Shown: positions 36,046 through 44,167 of the stretch, piece by piece
Numbering within the stretch: the first letter of the stretch is position 1
How the letters are laid out: each line of letters starts with the position of its first letter
From: Actinacidiphila sp965342175
GTDB lineage: Bacteria; Actinomycetota; Actinomycetes; Streptomycetales; Streptomycetaceae
Assembly: GCF_965342175.1 (NCBI RefSeq)
Contig: NZ_CBDRBL010000002.1
Location: forward strand, 62,001-126,000
DNA: 64,000 nucleotides
Reading direction: 5' to 3'
The notes under the pieces: generated by a model
What the model was told of the DNA's origin: nothing
The model's database searches: none
What the model saw: only the letters and a program-made list of their open reading frames with translations
Translations under genes and position numbers: made by a program

Positions 36046-37187
36046 AGATCGCGCGCGTCGAGACCTTCCTCGTCCCGCCCCGCTGGCTGTTCTGCCGCAT
36101 CGAGACCGACGACGGCGTCGTCGGCTGGGGCGAGCCGGTGGTGGAGGGCCGGGCCGAGGTGGTGCGGACCGCCGTGGAGGTGCTCGCCGAACACCTCGTC
36201 GGCCAGGACCCCCTGCGCATCCAGGACCACTGGCAGGTGCTCAGCAAGGGCGGATTCTACCGGGGCGGTCCCGTGCTCTCCAGCGCCGTGGCCGGCATCG
36301 ACCAGGCCCTGTGGGACATCGCGGGCAAGGTCCTCGGAGCACCCGTGCACACCCTGCTCGGCGGCCCCGTCCGCGACTCGGTCCGGGTGTACGCCTGGGT
36401 CGGCGGCGACGAGCCGGACCGGCTTAAGGAGGAGATCACCGCCCAGGTGGAGGCGGGCTTCACGGCCGTCAAGATGAACGCCGCGGGGCGCACCCCGGCG
36501 CTCGGCAGCCCCGCGGAGACGGCCGCCGTCGTCGAACGCGTCACGGTCGCCCGCGAGGCCCTCGGCCCTCACCGGGACGTCGCCGTCGACTTCCACGGGC
36601 GCTTCACCGCGGCCAACGCGCGGCGTGTGCTGCACGAGATAGCCGCGCTGCACCCGCTGTTCGTCGAGGAACCCGTCCTGCCCGACCAGGCGCACCTGCT
36701 GGCGGGCCTGGTCGCGGCCTCGCCCGTGCCGCTCGCCACCGGGGAACGGCTCTACGGGCGGGCCGAATTCCTCCCCGCGCTCACGGCGGGCATCGCCGTG
36801 GCCCAGCCCGACCTGTCGCACGCAGGCGGGATCTCCGAGGTCACCCGGATCGCCTCACTCGCCGAGACCTTCGGCGCGCACCTGGCGCCGCACTGCCCGC
36901 TCGGACCGATCGCGCTCGCCGCGAGCCTGCAGGTGGCCTTCGCCACGCCGAACTTCCTGATCCAGGAGCAGAGTCGGGGCATCCACTACAACAAGGACGC
37001 CGACCTGCTGTCCTACGTGGTCGACACCGAGCCGTTCCGCTTCGTCGACGGCCAGGCGCACCGCACCGCGCAGCCCGGACTCGGCGTCGAGGTCGACGAG
37101 GACGCGGTCCGTGCCGCGGACCGCTCCGGCCATGCCTGGCGCAACCCGGTGTGGCGCCACGCCGACGGCTCCTTCGCCGAATGGTGA
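36042..37187 (+). CDS. dgoD: D-galactonate dehydratase
   Basis: Removes water from D-galactonate to give 2-keto-3-deoxygalactonate. The 381-residue enolase-superfamily protein follows the family closely: GWGEPVVEG, GGFYRGGPVLSSAVAGIDQALWDI, FTAVKMNAAG, VAVDFHGRF (metal Asp), LFVEEPVLPDQ, HCPLGPIALAAS (catalytic His) and the specific GIHYNKDADLL, ending WRNPVWRHADGSFAEW as in characterised DgoD. GTG start in a GTGA overlap with the regulator gene. Key enzyme of the De Ley-Doudoroff route in this operon. Confidence 0.93.
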   Translation: MKIARVETFLVPPRWLFCRIETDDGVVGWGEPVVEGRAEVVRTAVEVLAEHLVGQDPLRIQDHWQVLSKGGFYRGGPVLSSAVAGIDQALWDIAGKVLGAPVHTLLGGPVRDSVRVYAWVGGDEPDRLKEEITAQVEAGFTAVKMNAAGRTPALGSPAETAAVVERVTVAREALGPHRDVAVDFHGRFTAANARRVLHEIAALHPLFVEEPVLPDQAHLLAGLVAASPVPLATGERLYGRAEFLPALTAGIAVAQPDLSHAGGISEVTRIASLAETFGAHLAPHCPLGPIALAASLQVAFATPNFLIQEQSRGIHYNKDADLLSYVVDTEPFRFVDGQAHRTAQPGLGVEVDEDAVRAADRSGHAWRNPVWRHADGSFAEW

Positions 37188-37978
37188 CCGGCGAGCGGCT
37201 CCCCGTCCGCGTGGTCACCGACCCGGATCACGGCGGCCGCTGGACGTCGCTGACCGCGGGCGGACGCGAATGGCTGTGGCACCGCGACGAGCCCCGGCGC
37301 GCCCTCGTCCGGCCCGGTGACCCCTTCGCCGACGCCGGCGGCCTGGAGGAGTGCGTCCCCACCGTGCGCGGGCTGCCCGACCACGGCGACGCCTGGTCGC
37401 GGACCTGGCGCGGGGAGGCGGACGCGGAGGTCGTGGACTGCCCCGACTTCCGGCTGGTCCGGCGCCTGAGCACGCACGGCGGGGCTGCCGTCGCCGACTA
37501 CACGCTCACCGCCGAGCCCGGCTACCGCTTCGTGTGGGCCGGCCACGCCCTGCTGGACCTCTCCCCCGACGCGTGGATCGCCATCGACGCGGGCGCGGAG
37601 ACCCGGCTGTACCCCGACGAGGGCGCGACCTGGGTCACCGGCGCCTGGCCGCGCGTCGAGGGCGTCCCCCTCGACCGGCTCGGCCCGGACGACCAGACGG
37701 CCGTCGGGGCGATCGTCCTGACCCCGCGGGTGACCGTGCACGACGGTCCCGACGCGCTGCACCTGGCCGTCGAGGCCGGCGGCCGGCCCGTCGCGGTCGC
37801 GCTCTGGCGCAACCTCGGCGGCTTCCCCCACGACGCGCCCTACCGGTCGATCGGCGTCGAGCCGATGCTCGGCCGCGTCTTCGACCGCACCGGGGCCGGC
37901 GACGGCGACACGGTCGTCGTCCCGCCCTCCGGCGAGGTCGCCTGGCGGCTCACGATCACCGCGACCCGCCGCCCCTGA
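37184..37978 (+). CDS. Aldose 1-epimerase-like protein (mutarotase)
   Basis: A 264-residue galactose-mutarotase-like beta-sandwich protein. LTAGGREWLWHRDEP, GGLEECVPTVRG and VADYTLTAEPGYRFVWAGHALLDL have the general epimerase pattern with the substrate His in AGHALL; SIGVEPMLGRVFD supplies the C-terminal Glu. It would speed anomer interchange of galactose before oxidation. GTG start overlapping the DgoD stop by four bases. Divergent from canonical GalM, so a role on another sugar of the pathway is possible. Confidence 0.75.
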   Translation: MTGERLPVRVVTDPDHGGRWTSLTAGGREWLWHRDEPRRALVRPGDPFADAGGLEECVPTVRGLPDHGDAWSRTWRGEADAEVVDCPDFRLVRRLSTHGGAAVADYTLTAEPGYRFVWAGHALLDLSPDAWIAIDAGAETRLYPDEGATWVTGAWPRVEGVPLDRLGPDDQTAVGAIVLTPRVTVHDGPDALHLAVEAGGRPVAVALWRNLGGFPHDAPYRSIGVEPMLGRVFDRTGAGDGDTVVVPPSGEVAWRLTITATRRP

Positions 37979-38005
37979 ACCACCCATCACCAGAAGGGAT
38001 GTCGG

Positions 38006-38641
38006 ATGGATCTGCTCGCCGCGCTGCGCGCCCGCCGACTGCTCGCCATCGTCCGCGGCAGCGACCCGGACGCCGCACTGGCCACCGTGCTCGCCCTCGC
38101 CGAGGAGGGGATCACCCTCGTCGAGGTGTCCCTCAGCGGACGTGACGCGCTCGACGTCATCGCCAAGGCGCGCGCCGCGCTCGGCCCGGACGCGCCCCTG
38201 GGGGCCGGCACCGTGCTCAGCGCCGACGACGCACGGGCCGCCCACGAGGCCGGCGCCGCCTTCCTCGTCACCCCCGCGGTCAGCGACGGCATCGCCGCCG
38301 GGCGGGAACTCGGGCTCCCCGTGCTGGCGGGAGTGATGACGCCCACCGACATCCTCCAGGCGCTGCGGCTCGGCGCCGACGCCCTCAAGCTCTTCCCCGC
38401 GGGCAGCGCCGGCGGCCCCGGCTACCTTCGGGACCTGCGCGGTCCCTTCCCCGACCTGCCCTTCGTGCCGGTCGGAGGCGTGGACGCGCAGGCCGCGGAG
38501 GTCTACCTGCGGGGTGGCGCCGTCGCCGTCGGCGTCGGGTCGCCCCTGATCGGCGACGCCGCGGACGGCGGCAGTGTCGCCGCCCTGCGCGACCGGGCCC
38601 GCGCCTTCCTGGACGTCGTCCGGGCGGAGGACCGCGCATGA
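38006..38641 (+). CDS. 2-dehydro-3-deoxy-6-phosphogalactonate/KDPG-type aldolase
   Basis: A 211-residue class I aldolase of the KDPG/KHG family. The general-base Glu is in LVEVSLSG, GAGTVLSADDARAAHEAGAAFLVTPAV is the conserved core, and the Schiff-base Lys is in ALKLFPAG. It should cleave 2-keto-3-deoxy-6-phosphogalactonate to pyruvate and glyceraldehyde 3-phosphate, the last step of the route here. KDPG itself would be an alternative substrate. Its stop overlaps the lactonase ATG (ATGA). Confidence 0.88.
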   Translation: MDLLAALRARRLLAIVRGSDPDAALATVLALAEEGITLVEVSLSGRDALDVIAKARAALGPDAPLGAGTVLSADDARAAHEAGAAFLVTPAVSDGIAAGRELGLPVLAGVMTPTDILQALRLGADALKLFPAGSAGGPGYLRDLRGPFPDLPFVPVGGVDAQAAEVYLRGGAVAVGVGSPLIGDAADGGSVAALRDRARAFLDVVRAEDRA

Positions 38642-39528
38642 CCGCCACCGTGCCCCCGGCGGTCCTGGGAACCGACCGCCTCGAACTCGGCGAGGGCATC
38701 CGCTGGACGGACGGCCGCGCGGTGCTCACCGACATCCTCAGCGGTCGGCTGCTGGCAGCCGCGGACGGCCCCGCCGAGTCGCACCGGCTCATCGCGCACC
38801 TGCCGTGCCCCCTGGGTGCGGTGGCGCCGGTCGAGGGGCGCCCCGGCCACTGGGTCGCGGCCGCGGGCACCGGCATCTGCCGCATAGGCCCCGCGGGCAG
38901 GACCGAGTGGATCGCCCGCCCCGAGGACGGCGCCGCGGTGCCGACGCGGATGAACGACGGGGTCGCCGACCCGCACGGCCGCTTCTGGGCGGGCAGCATG
39001 GCCTACGACACCACCGAGGACGCCGGCTCGCTCTACCGGCTGGACCGCGACGGCCGCGTCACCCGTGTGCTGACCGGCATCACGATCCCCAACGGCCCGG
39101 CCTTCACCGCCGACGGCACCGTCATGTACCTCGCGGACAGCGCGCGGGGCGTCATCCGGCGCTACCCGATCGACCCCGCGAGCGGCGACCCCGGCGCCCC
39201 CGAGACCTTCGCCACCGTCACCGACGGCAGCCCCGACGGCATGACCACCGACAGCGAGGGCGGCCTGTGGACCGCCGTCTGGGGCACCGGACGCGTCCAC
39301 CGCTACCTGCCGGACGGCAGCCTCGACCGGATCGTCGAGCTGCCCGCCGGACAGCCGGCCGGACTCTGCCTCGGCGGCGCCGACGGGCGCACCCTCCTCG
39401 TCACCAGCGCGCACATCGGCCTGGCCGCCCCCGGACCGCTCGACGGCGCCGTCTTCGCCGTCCGGGTCGACGTGCCCGGAGCGCCGGCCGCCCCGTACCG
39501 CCCGGCGGACCCCGCCGACACCCCCTAG
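38638..39528 (+). CDS. SMP-30/gluconolactonase-family sugar lactonase
   Basis: A 296-residue six-bladed beta-propeller lactonase. The metal-binding residues are visible in ELGEGIRWTDG (Glu), TRMNDGVADPHGRFWAGSM (Asn) and the IPNGPAFTADGTVMYLADS and SPDGMTTDSEGGLWTAVW segments (Asn, Asp). It would open galactonolactone made by the SDR enzyme to galactonate for DgoD. Co-translated with the aldolase gene; the kinase gene follows nine bases later. Confidence 0.88.
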   Translation: MTATVPPAVLGTDRLELGEGIRWTDGRAVLTDILSGRLLAAADGPAESHRLIAHLPCPLGAVAPVEGRPGHWVAAAGTGICRIGPAGRTEWIARPEDGAAVPTRMNDGVADPHGRFWAGSMAYDTTEDAGSLYRLDRDGRVTRVLTGITIPNGPAFTADGTVMYLADSARGVIRRYPIDPASGDPGAPETFATVTDGSPDGMTTDSEGGLWTAVWGTGRVHRYLPDGSLDRIVELPAGQPAGLCLGGADGRTLLVTSAHIGLAAPGPLDGAVFAVRVDVPGAPAAPYRPADPADTP

Positions 39529-39537
39529 GAAGCCACG

Positions 39538-40515
39538 ATGAGCACCCCCCGGCCGCTGCGCCACGGACCCGTGGTCTGCGTCGGCGAGACCATGGCCGCC
39601 CTCGCGCCCACCCCGCTCGGGCCGCTGGACGACGCGGATCTGCTGCGCGTCGACATCGCGGGCGCCGAGTCCAACGTCGCGCTGTTCCTCGCCGACCACG
39701 GCATCCCCGCCCGCTGGGTCTCCGCGGTCGGCGACGACCCCTTCGGCCGGCGCGTCCGCGCGCGGATCGCCGCGGGCGGCGTCGACGTCACCGGGGTGCG
39801 CACCGACCCCGCGCGGCCCACCGGGCTCCTGCTGAAGGACCCCGGTGAGGACGGCACCCGCGTCCACTACCACCGCGCGGGGTCCGCGGCCTCCGCCCTC
39901 ACCGCGGACGTGCTCGACGACCCGGCCCTGACCGGGGCCGCGCTCGTCCACCTCAGCGGCATCACGCCCGCCCTGTCGCCCGGCTGCCACGCCCTCGTCG
40001 AACAAGCGCTGCGCCCCGACCGCCCCTGGCCCGTCAGCTTCGACGTCAACCACCGCCCCGCGCTGTGGACCGGCCGCTCCGCCGCCGACGTCCTGCGACC
40101 GCTCGCCGACCGCGCCGACATCGTCCTCGTGGGCCTCGACGAGGCCCAGGCACTGTGGGGCGAGCGGATCACCGACGCCCGCTCGGTCCGTGAGCTGCTG
40201 CCCGGCCCCGGCGTCCTGGTCGTCAAGGACGGCTCCCGGGCCGCGACGGCCTTCACCGGGAACGACGCCCACAGCGTGCCCGCGCTCACCGTCCGCGTGG
40301 TCGAACCGGTCGGCGCCGGGGACGCCTTCGCCGCGGGCTTCCTCAGCGGCCTGCTGCGCTCCCTTCCCGTGGAGCGCGCCCTGCGGCTGGGCCACCTGAC
40401 CGCCGCCTCGGCACTGCGCGTGGCCGCCGACCACGGGCCGCTCCCCGAGCCCGCCGTCCTCGCCTCGCTGCTCGAGGCGGACGACGAGACCTGGCGTGCC
40501 GCCACGATCGGCTGA
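39538..40515 (+). CDS. PfkB-family sugar kinase, probable 2-keto-3-deoxygalactonate kinase
   Basis: A 325-residue ribokinase-family kinase. VCVGETMAAL and GAESNVALFLADHGIPARWVSAVGDDPFGRRV form the N-terminal substrate region, VSFDVNHRPALW matches 2-keto-3-deoxygluconate kinases, and VEPVGAGDAFAAGFLSGLL carries the catalytic Asp and anion hole. It would phosphorylate 2-keto-3-deoxygalactonate before the aldolase step. True KdgK and DgoK are different families; PfkB-type kinases acting on KDGal are known. Last gene of the operon, followed by a hairpin. Confidence 0.85.
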   Translation: MSTPRPLRHGPVVCVGETMAALAPTPLGPLDDADLLRVDIAGAESNVALFLADHGIPARWVSAVGDDPFGRRVRARIAAGGVDVTGVRTDPARPTGLLLKDPGEDGTRVHYHRAGSAASALTADVLDDPALTGAALVHLSGITPALSPGCHALVEQALRPDRPWPVSFDVNHRPALWTGRSAADVLRPLADRADIVLVGLDEAQALWGERITDARSVRELLPGPGVLVVKDGSRAATAFTGNDAHSVPALTVRVVEPVGAGDAFAAGFLSGLLRSLPVERALRLGHLTAASALRVAADHGPLPEPAVLASLLEADDETWRAATIG

Positions 40516-40519
40516 ACCG

Positions 40520-40556
40520 CTGCGGGCGAGACCTCCCGGGGCATCTCGTCCCGCAG
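40520..40556 (+). terminator. Terminator hairpin after the galactose operon
   Basis: CTGCGGGCGAGA pairs with TCTCG-T-CCCGCAG, a 12 bp stem with one bulged T and a 12-base loop, starting five bases after the kinase stop. It marks the end of the operon. Confidence 0.7.
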
Positions 40557-40596
40557 GGGGATGTGCCGGGACGGGCCCCCGGCTACCGTGCGGGCC

Positions 40597-41823
40597 ATGG
40601 AAACGGTCGATCTCACGGAATACGGCAAGGAGTTCACCGCCGATCCCTATCCCGTCTACGCCAGACTCCGCGAGCAGGGGCCCGTGCACCATGTGCGCAC
40701 CGCCGACACAGGGGAGCTGTGGCTGATCGTCGGCCACGAGCAGGCGCGGGCCGTGCTCGCCGACAACCGGTTCGCCAAGGACGCCCGAGCGCTCGGCCTG
40801 GTCACCTATGACGAGGAACTCCTCGGCCGCCACATGCTCGTCACCGACCCCCCGGAGCACACCCGTCTGCGCAGGCTGGTGGCCCGGGAGTTCACCGGCC
40901 GCCGGGTCGAGGAGCTGGCACCGCGCGTGGAGGCGATCACCGCGGGCCTGCTCGACGCGATGCTGGCCCGCCCGGACGGCGCGGCCGACCTCGTCGAGGC
41001 CCTCGCCTACCCGCTGCCCATCACGGTCATCTGCGAGTTGCTCGGTGTGCCCTACCTGGATCGGGCCGCCTTCCGCGCCTGGTCGAACGAGGTCGTCGCA
41101 CCGACCGGCGCCGACGCCGAGCGCAAGGCTTTCGAGGAACTCGCCGTCTACCTCCACGAGCTGATCGAGGACAAGCGCCGCGCGCCCGGCGACGACCTGA
41201 TGAGCGCCCTCATCCGCACCACGACCGAGGACGGCGACCGGCTCTCGCGCACCGAACTGAGCGGGATGGCCTTCCTGCTGCTGATCGCCGGACACGAGAC
41301 CACGGTCAACCTGATCTCGGGCGGCGTCCGGGCACTGCTCTCCCACCCGGAGCAACTGGCGCTCCTGCGAGCCGACATGAGCCTCATCGACGGCGCCGTG
41401 GAGGAGATGCTCCGCTACGACGGCCCGGTCGAGACCGCCACCTTCCGCTTCACGACGGAGCCGGTCGAGATCGCGGGCACCGTCATCCCGGCCCACGCCC
41501 CCGTCCTCGTCGCCCTGGCCTCCGCGTCGCGCGACCCGGGCCGCTTCAGCGAGCCGGACCGCTTCGACATCCGCCGGGACACCCGCGGCCACCTGGCCTT
41601 CGGGCACGGCCTGCACTACTGCCTCGGCGCGCCGCTGGCCCGGCTCGAAGGCCGCATCGCCGTCCGCGCTCTGCTGGAGCGCTGCCCCGACCTCGCTCTC
41701 GACGCCGATCCGGCGGGGCTGGACTGGCTCCCCGGAATGCTGATCCGCGGTGTGCGCCGGCTCCCCGTACGCTTCACACCCGCCGGGCGCGGCGCGCCGG
41801 GAGTCTCATCCTCCGTTCCGTGA
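40597..41823 (+). CDS. Cytochrome P450
   Basis: A 408-residue soluble P450 of the CYP107-like bacterial type. The oxygen-binding I-helix is AGHETT (231-236), the ExxR of the K-helix is EMLR (270-273), and the haem ligand is Cys342 in FGHGLHYCLG. No ferredoxin or ferredoxin reductase gene is adjacent, so it must borrow electron partners. Its substrate is unknown; an early VTDPPEHTRLRRLVAREFT region is general for the class. TACCGT eight bases before the ATG could be a -10 for a near-leaderless transcript. It is not obviously part of a biosynthetic cluster. Confidence 0.93.
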   Translation: METVDLTEYGKEFTADPYPVYARLREQGPVHHVRTADTGELWLIVGHEQARAVLADNRFAKDARALGLVTYDEELLGRHMLVTDPPEHTRLRRLVAREFTGRRVEELAPRVEAITAGLLDAMLARPDGAADLVEALAYPLPITVICELLGVPYLDRAAFRAWSNEVVAPTGADAERKAFEELAVYLHELIEDKRRAPGDDLMSALIRTTTEDGDRLSRTELSGMAFLLLIAGHETTVNLISGGVRALLSHPEQLALLRADMSLIDGAVEEMLRYDGPVETATFRFTTEPVEIAGTVIPAHAPVLVALASASRDPGRFSEPDRFDIRRDTRGHLAFGHGLHYCLGAPLARLEGRIAVRALLERCPDLALDADPAGLDWLPGMLIRGVRRLPVRFTPAGRGAPGVSSSVP

Positions 41824-41835
41824 GGTCGGTGATCG

Positions 41836-41868
41836 CAGGCGATCAGTGACCTCAGGCGATCAGTGACC
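41836..41868. repeat. Two 16-base direct repeats after the P450 gene
   Basis: CAGGCGATCAGTGACC occurs twice with a 17-base period, and a partial third copy follows. Lies 12 bases after the P450 stop. Function unknown. Confidence 0.7.
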
Positions 41869-41998
41869 GCAGGTGACGGCCGGTCCGGTGGCGTCGTCGA
41901 GCCGGGGCGCGGCGATCAGCGCGAGGACGCGCCTCCCGGCCTGGGGCCGGAGCGTGAGACGGTCGTGCGGGTACGGCCGCAACCACCGGGAGGAACCC

Positions 41999-42388
41999 GT
42001 GTCATACCCTCGACCGCTCACCCCCGAGCAGGAACTCGCCGACGCGAAGAAGCGGCTGGGCCTGCCGGGGATCGTCGTGATCTGCGGCTCCACCCGCTTC
42101 ATGAGCGACATGGCCGAGGCCGATCTGCGGGAGACGGCAGCCGGAAGGATCGTCGTCAAGCCGGGCTGCGACATGAAGTCGCCGCACGCGCTCTGGTCCG
42201 ATCCCGTCGAGGCCGAGGCGCTGAAGGCGCGGCTCGACGATCTGCACCGGGCGAAGATCCGGCTCGCCGACGACGTGCTCGTCGTCGGCGACTACATCGG
42301 GGACAGCACCCGGGCCGAGATCGCCTACGCCCGGTCGTTGGGCAAGCCCGTGCGGTTCACGCATCCGGACGTCGACCCCGACGCCTGA
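41999..42388 (+). CDS. Nucleoside 2-deoxyribosyltransferase-like (DUF4406-type) protein
   Basis: A 129-residue protein. IVVICGSTRFMSDMAEADL and LADDVLVVGDYIGDSTRAEIAYARSLGKPVRF resemble the Rossmann-like fold of nucleoside deoxyribosyltransferases and the related DUF4406 group, where GST-F and GD-IG-ST-E-AYA segments line the nucleotide pocket. The catalytic role cannot be assured. GTG start with GAGGAA three bases upstream. It stands alone between the P450 gene and a broken methyltransferase gene. Confidence 0.6.
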   Translation: MSYPRPLTPEQELADAKKRLGLPGIVVICGSTRFMSDMAEADLRETAAGRIVVKPGCDMKSPHALWSDPVEAEALKARLDDLHRAKIRLADDVLVVGDYIGDSTRAEIAYARSLGKPVRFTHPDVDPDA

Positions 42389-42525
42389 CCGCCGCCCCCG
42401 CACCCTCCGCGGTCGGCCCCTGTGCATCGACCACCTCGTGGGGACCGGCCGGCACCGGCGCGGGCCCCGCATGCGCGACCTCTAACCGGATGCGGTGCCG
42501 GCCCCCGCCCTGACAGGCTTCTCGG

Positions 42526-43264
42526 ATGGAACGACGCCGTGTCTCCCGCATCGCGCACACCCACCACCCCATCGCCGCCCCGCTCGACGACGCTGCGGTG
42601 CGCCGCCTCCTCGACCGGGCGCTCCGCCGCGGCGACGAGCGCGTCCTCGACCTCGGGTGCGGAGAGGGCGCCTGGCTCCTGCGGGCCCTCGCCGGTCGGC
42701 CTGGTGTCACCGCGGAGGGCGTCGACCTGGACGCCGACGCCCTGGCGAAGGCGGCTCGCGAGGCCGCCGCGCTCGGCGTCGGCGACCGGCTGACGCTCCA
42801 TGAGCGGGACGCGGCGGACTTCGCCTCCCCGCAGCCGTTCGACGTCGTCCTCAGCGTCGGCGCCGCGCACGCCTTCGGCGGCCTCATGCCGACGCTCGCC
42901 GCGGCCCGCGCGCACCTCGCCCCCGGCGGCATGCTCCTCGTGGGCGACGGATTCTGGGAGCGCGAACCGGCCCCCGACCTCGTGCAGGAGATGGGGGAGT
43001 ACGCGGACCTGCCGAGCACCCTGGACAAGGATCGCCGAGGCCGGCTGGACGCCCGTCCTCGCCCACGTCAGCTCCCTGCGCGAGTGGGACGACTACGAGT
43101 GGTCCTGGACGGGCTCCCTCGCCGAATGGGCCCTGGACCACCCCGGCGACCCCGACAGCGCGGCCGCCCTCGAGGCAGCCGCCGTCCACCGCGCCGAGTG
43201 GCTGCGCGGCTACCGCGGCGTGCTCGGCTTCGTCACGCTGCTGCTGCGCCGCACGTCGTCCTGA
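42526..43264 (+). pseudogene. Frameshifted SAM-dependent class I methyltransferase
   Basis: Codons from 42526 to about 43029 encode a class I methyltransferase: RVLDLGCGEGAWLLRAL is the SAM motif I, EGVDLDADAL motif II and FDVVLSVGAAHAFGG motif IV. After LPSTLDK the sense moves to the next frame from 43031: IAEAGWTPVLAHVSSLREWDDYEWSWTGSLAEW and on to LLLRR at 43264. One extra G at 43029-43030 or a loss of two bases explains it. Intact, it would be about 245 residues. A sequencing error is possible. The uncorrected frame runs into unrelated DNA to 43548. Confidence 0.85.
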
Positions 43265-43292
43265 CGGCATCCGCTCGGACCGACGGCACCAC

Positions 43293-43961
43293 TCAGACGG
43301 CCCGCGGCCGCGGCGGCCGGGAACGGAAGCTCGCGACCACGACGTGGAGGCTGACGATCAGCGCCCACAGGGGGAAGACGAGCTCGGCCAGCGGCACGCC
43401 CGGCACCACGAACAGCAAGGCGACGCCCACGAGGTACCCCAGCAGCACCAGCCAGCGCGGGAACGAGCCGAGCCGGAGCGAGATGGTGGAGGCCGACAGC
43501 ACGAACACCGCGGCCATCCGCATCGAGAACGTCGTCAGCAGGCTGTAGGTGAGGTGCTGTCCGAAGTACGACAGCTCGGCCCGCGGCGCACCGGGCGCGG
43601 CCATCTGCGTGGTGGCCAGCAGGCTGCCGGCCGCGGCGGCGGCGCCGAAGAGCGTCGCGACGAACACCAGGCCGCTGCCCAGGAACACCGTCGAGAGGAA
43701 CTTGTCCTCTCCCTCGCCCATGTGCGCGCGCACCGCGCCCATGAACCAGAGGAAGAAGACGCCCGCGAAGGGGATCAGGGCCAGCGCCGTCCGCACCCCG
43801 CCGCGCGCGGAGTGGCTGAGGGGCGATGCGGTCAGCGCGCCCTCACCGCTGGGGATGGAGACCCGTACCAGGACGATGGCGGCGCCGATCAGCACCGCGA
43901 AGGCGATCCCCACCAGTCCCGCCGCGCGGGGGGTGCGCAGCGCCTGGATCCTCGTCGCCAT
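43293..43961 (-). CDS. Integral membrane protein of unknown function
   Basis: A 222-residue protein with about six hydrophobic segments, including GLVGIAFAVLIGAAIVLVRV, TALALIPFAGVFFLWFMGAV, FLGSGLVFVATLFGAAAAAGSLL and WLVLLGYLVGVALLFVVPGVPLAELVFPLWALIVSLHVVVASF. Such proteins are frequent in Streptomyces. No catalytic motif is recognised. ATG 43961 is chosen for the GGAGG upstream; it is convergent with the broken methyltransferase gene. Confidence 0.75.
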   Translation of the reverse strand: MATRIQALRTPRAAGLVGIAFAVLIGAAIVLVRVSIPSGEGALTASPLSHSARGGVRTALALIPFAGVFFLWFMGAVRAHMGEGEDKFLSTVFLGSGLVFVATLFGAAAAAGSLLATTQMAAPGAPRAELSYFGQHLTYSLLTTFSMRMAAVFVLSASTISLRLGSFPRWLVLLGYLVGVALLFVVPGVPLAELVFPLWALIVSLHVVVASFRSRPPRPRAV

Positions 43962-44122
43962 CCGGCCTCCCGGCAGGGAACCCACGGGCTTCGGCCGGTG
44001 GGGCAGAACGCATCCAGGAAGCACCCCCGGAGGCGATCACGCCACCCGGAGCGGACCGCCGGGGTGACATGCCGGCGACGTCCCGTGCGGTCACCCCGCA
44101 GACAGCCCCGGACGCCGCCGCG

Positions 44123-44158
44123 GACACGGTCACGGACACCGTGCCCGACACCGTCCCG
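44123..44158. repeat. Three 12-base tandem repeats
   Basis: Units of the form GACAC(C/G)GT(C/G)(A/C)C(G/C), 12 bases each, lie between the membrane protein promoter side and the end of the dehydrogenase gene. In one frame they would encode DTVTDTVPDTVPD, but no credible gene contains them. Confidence 0.55.
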
Positions 44159-44167
44159 GACGCGGCC

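Noticed and set aside
42526..43548. A full 340-residue methyltransferase
   Set aside because: After residue 168 the frame leaves the family pattern and runs antisense through the next gene; the true C-terminal half is in the adjacent frame.
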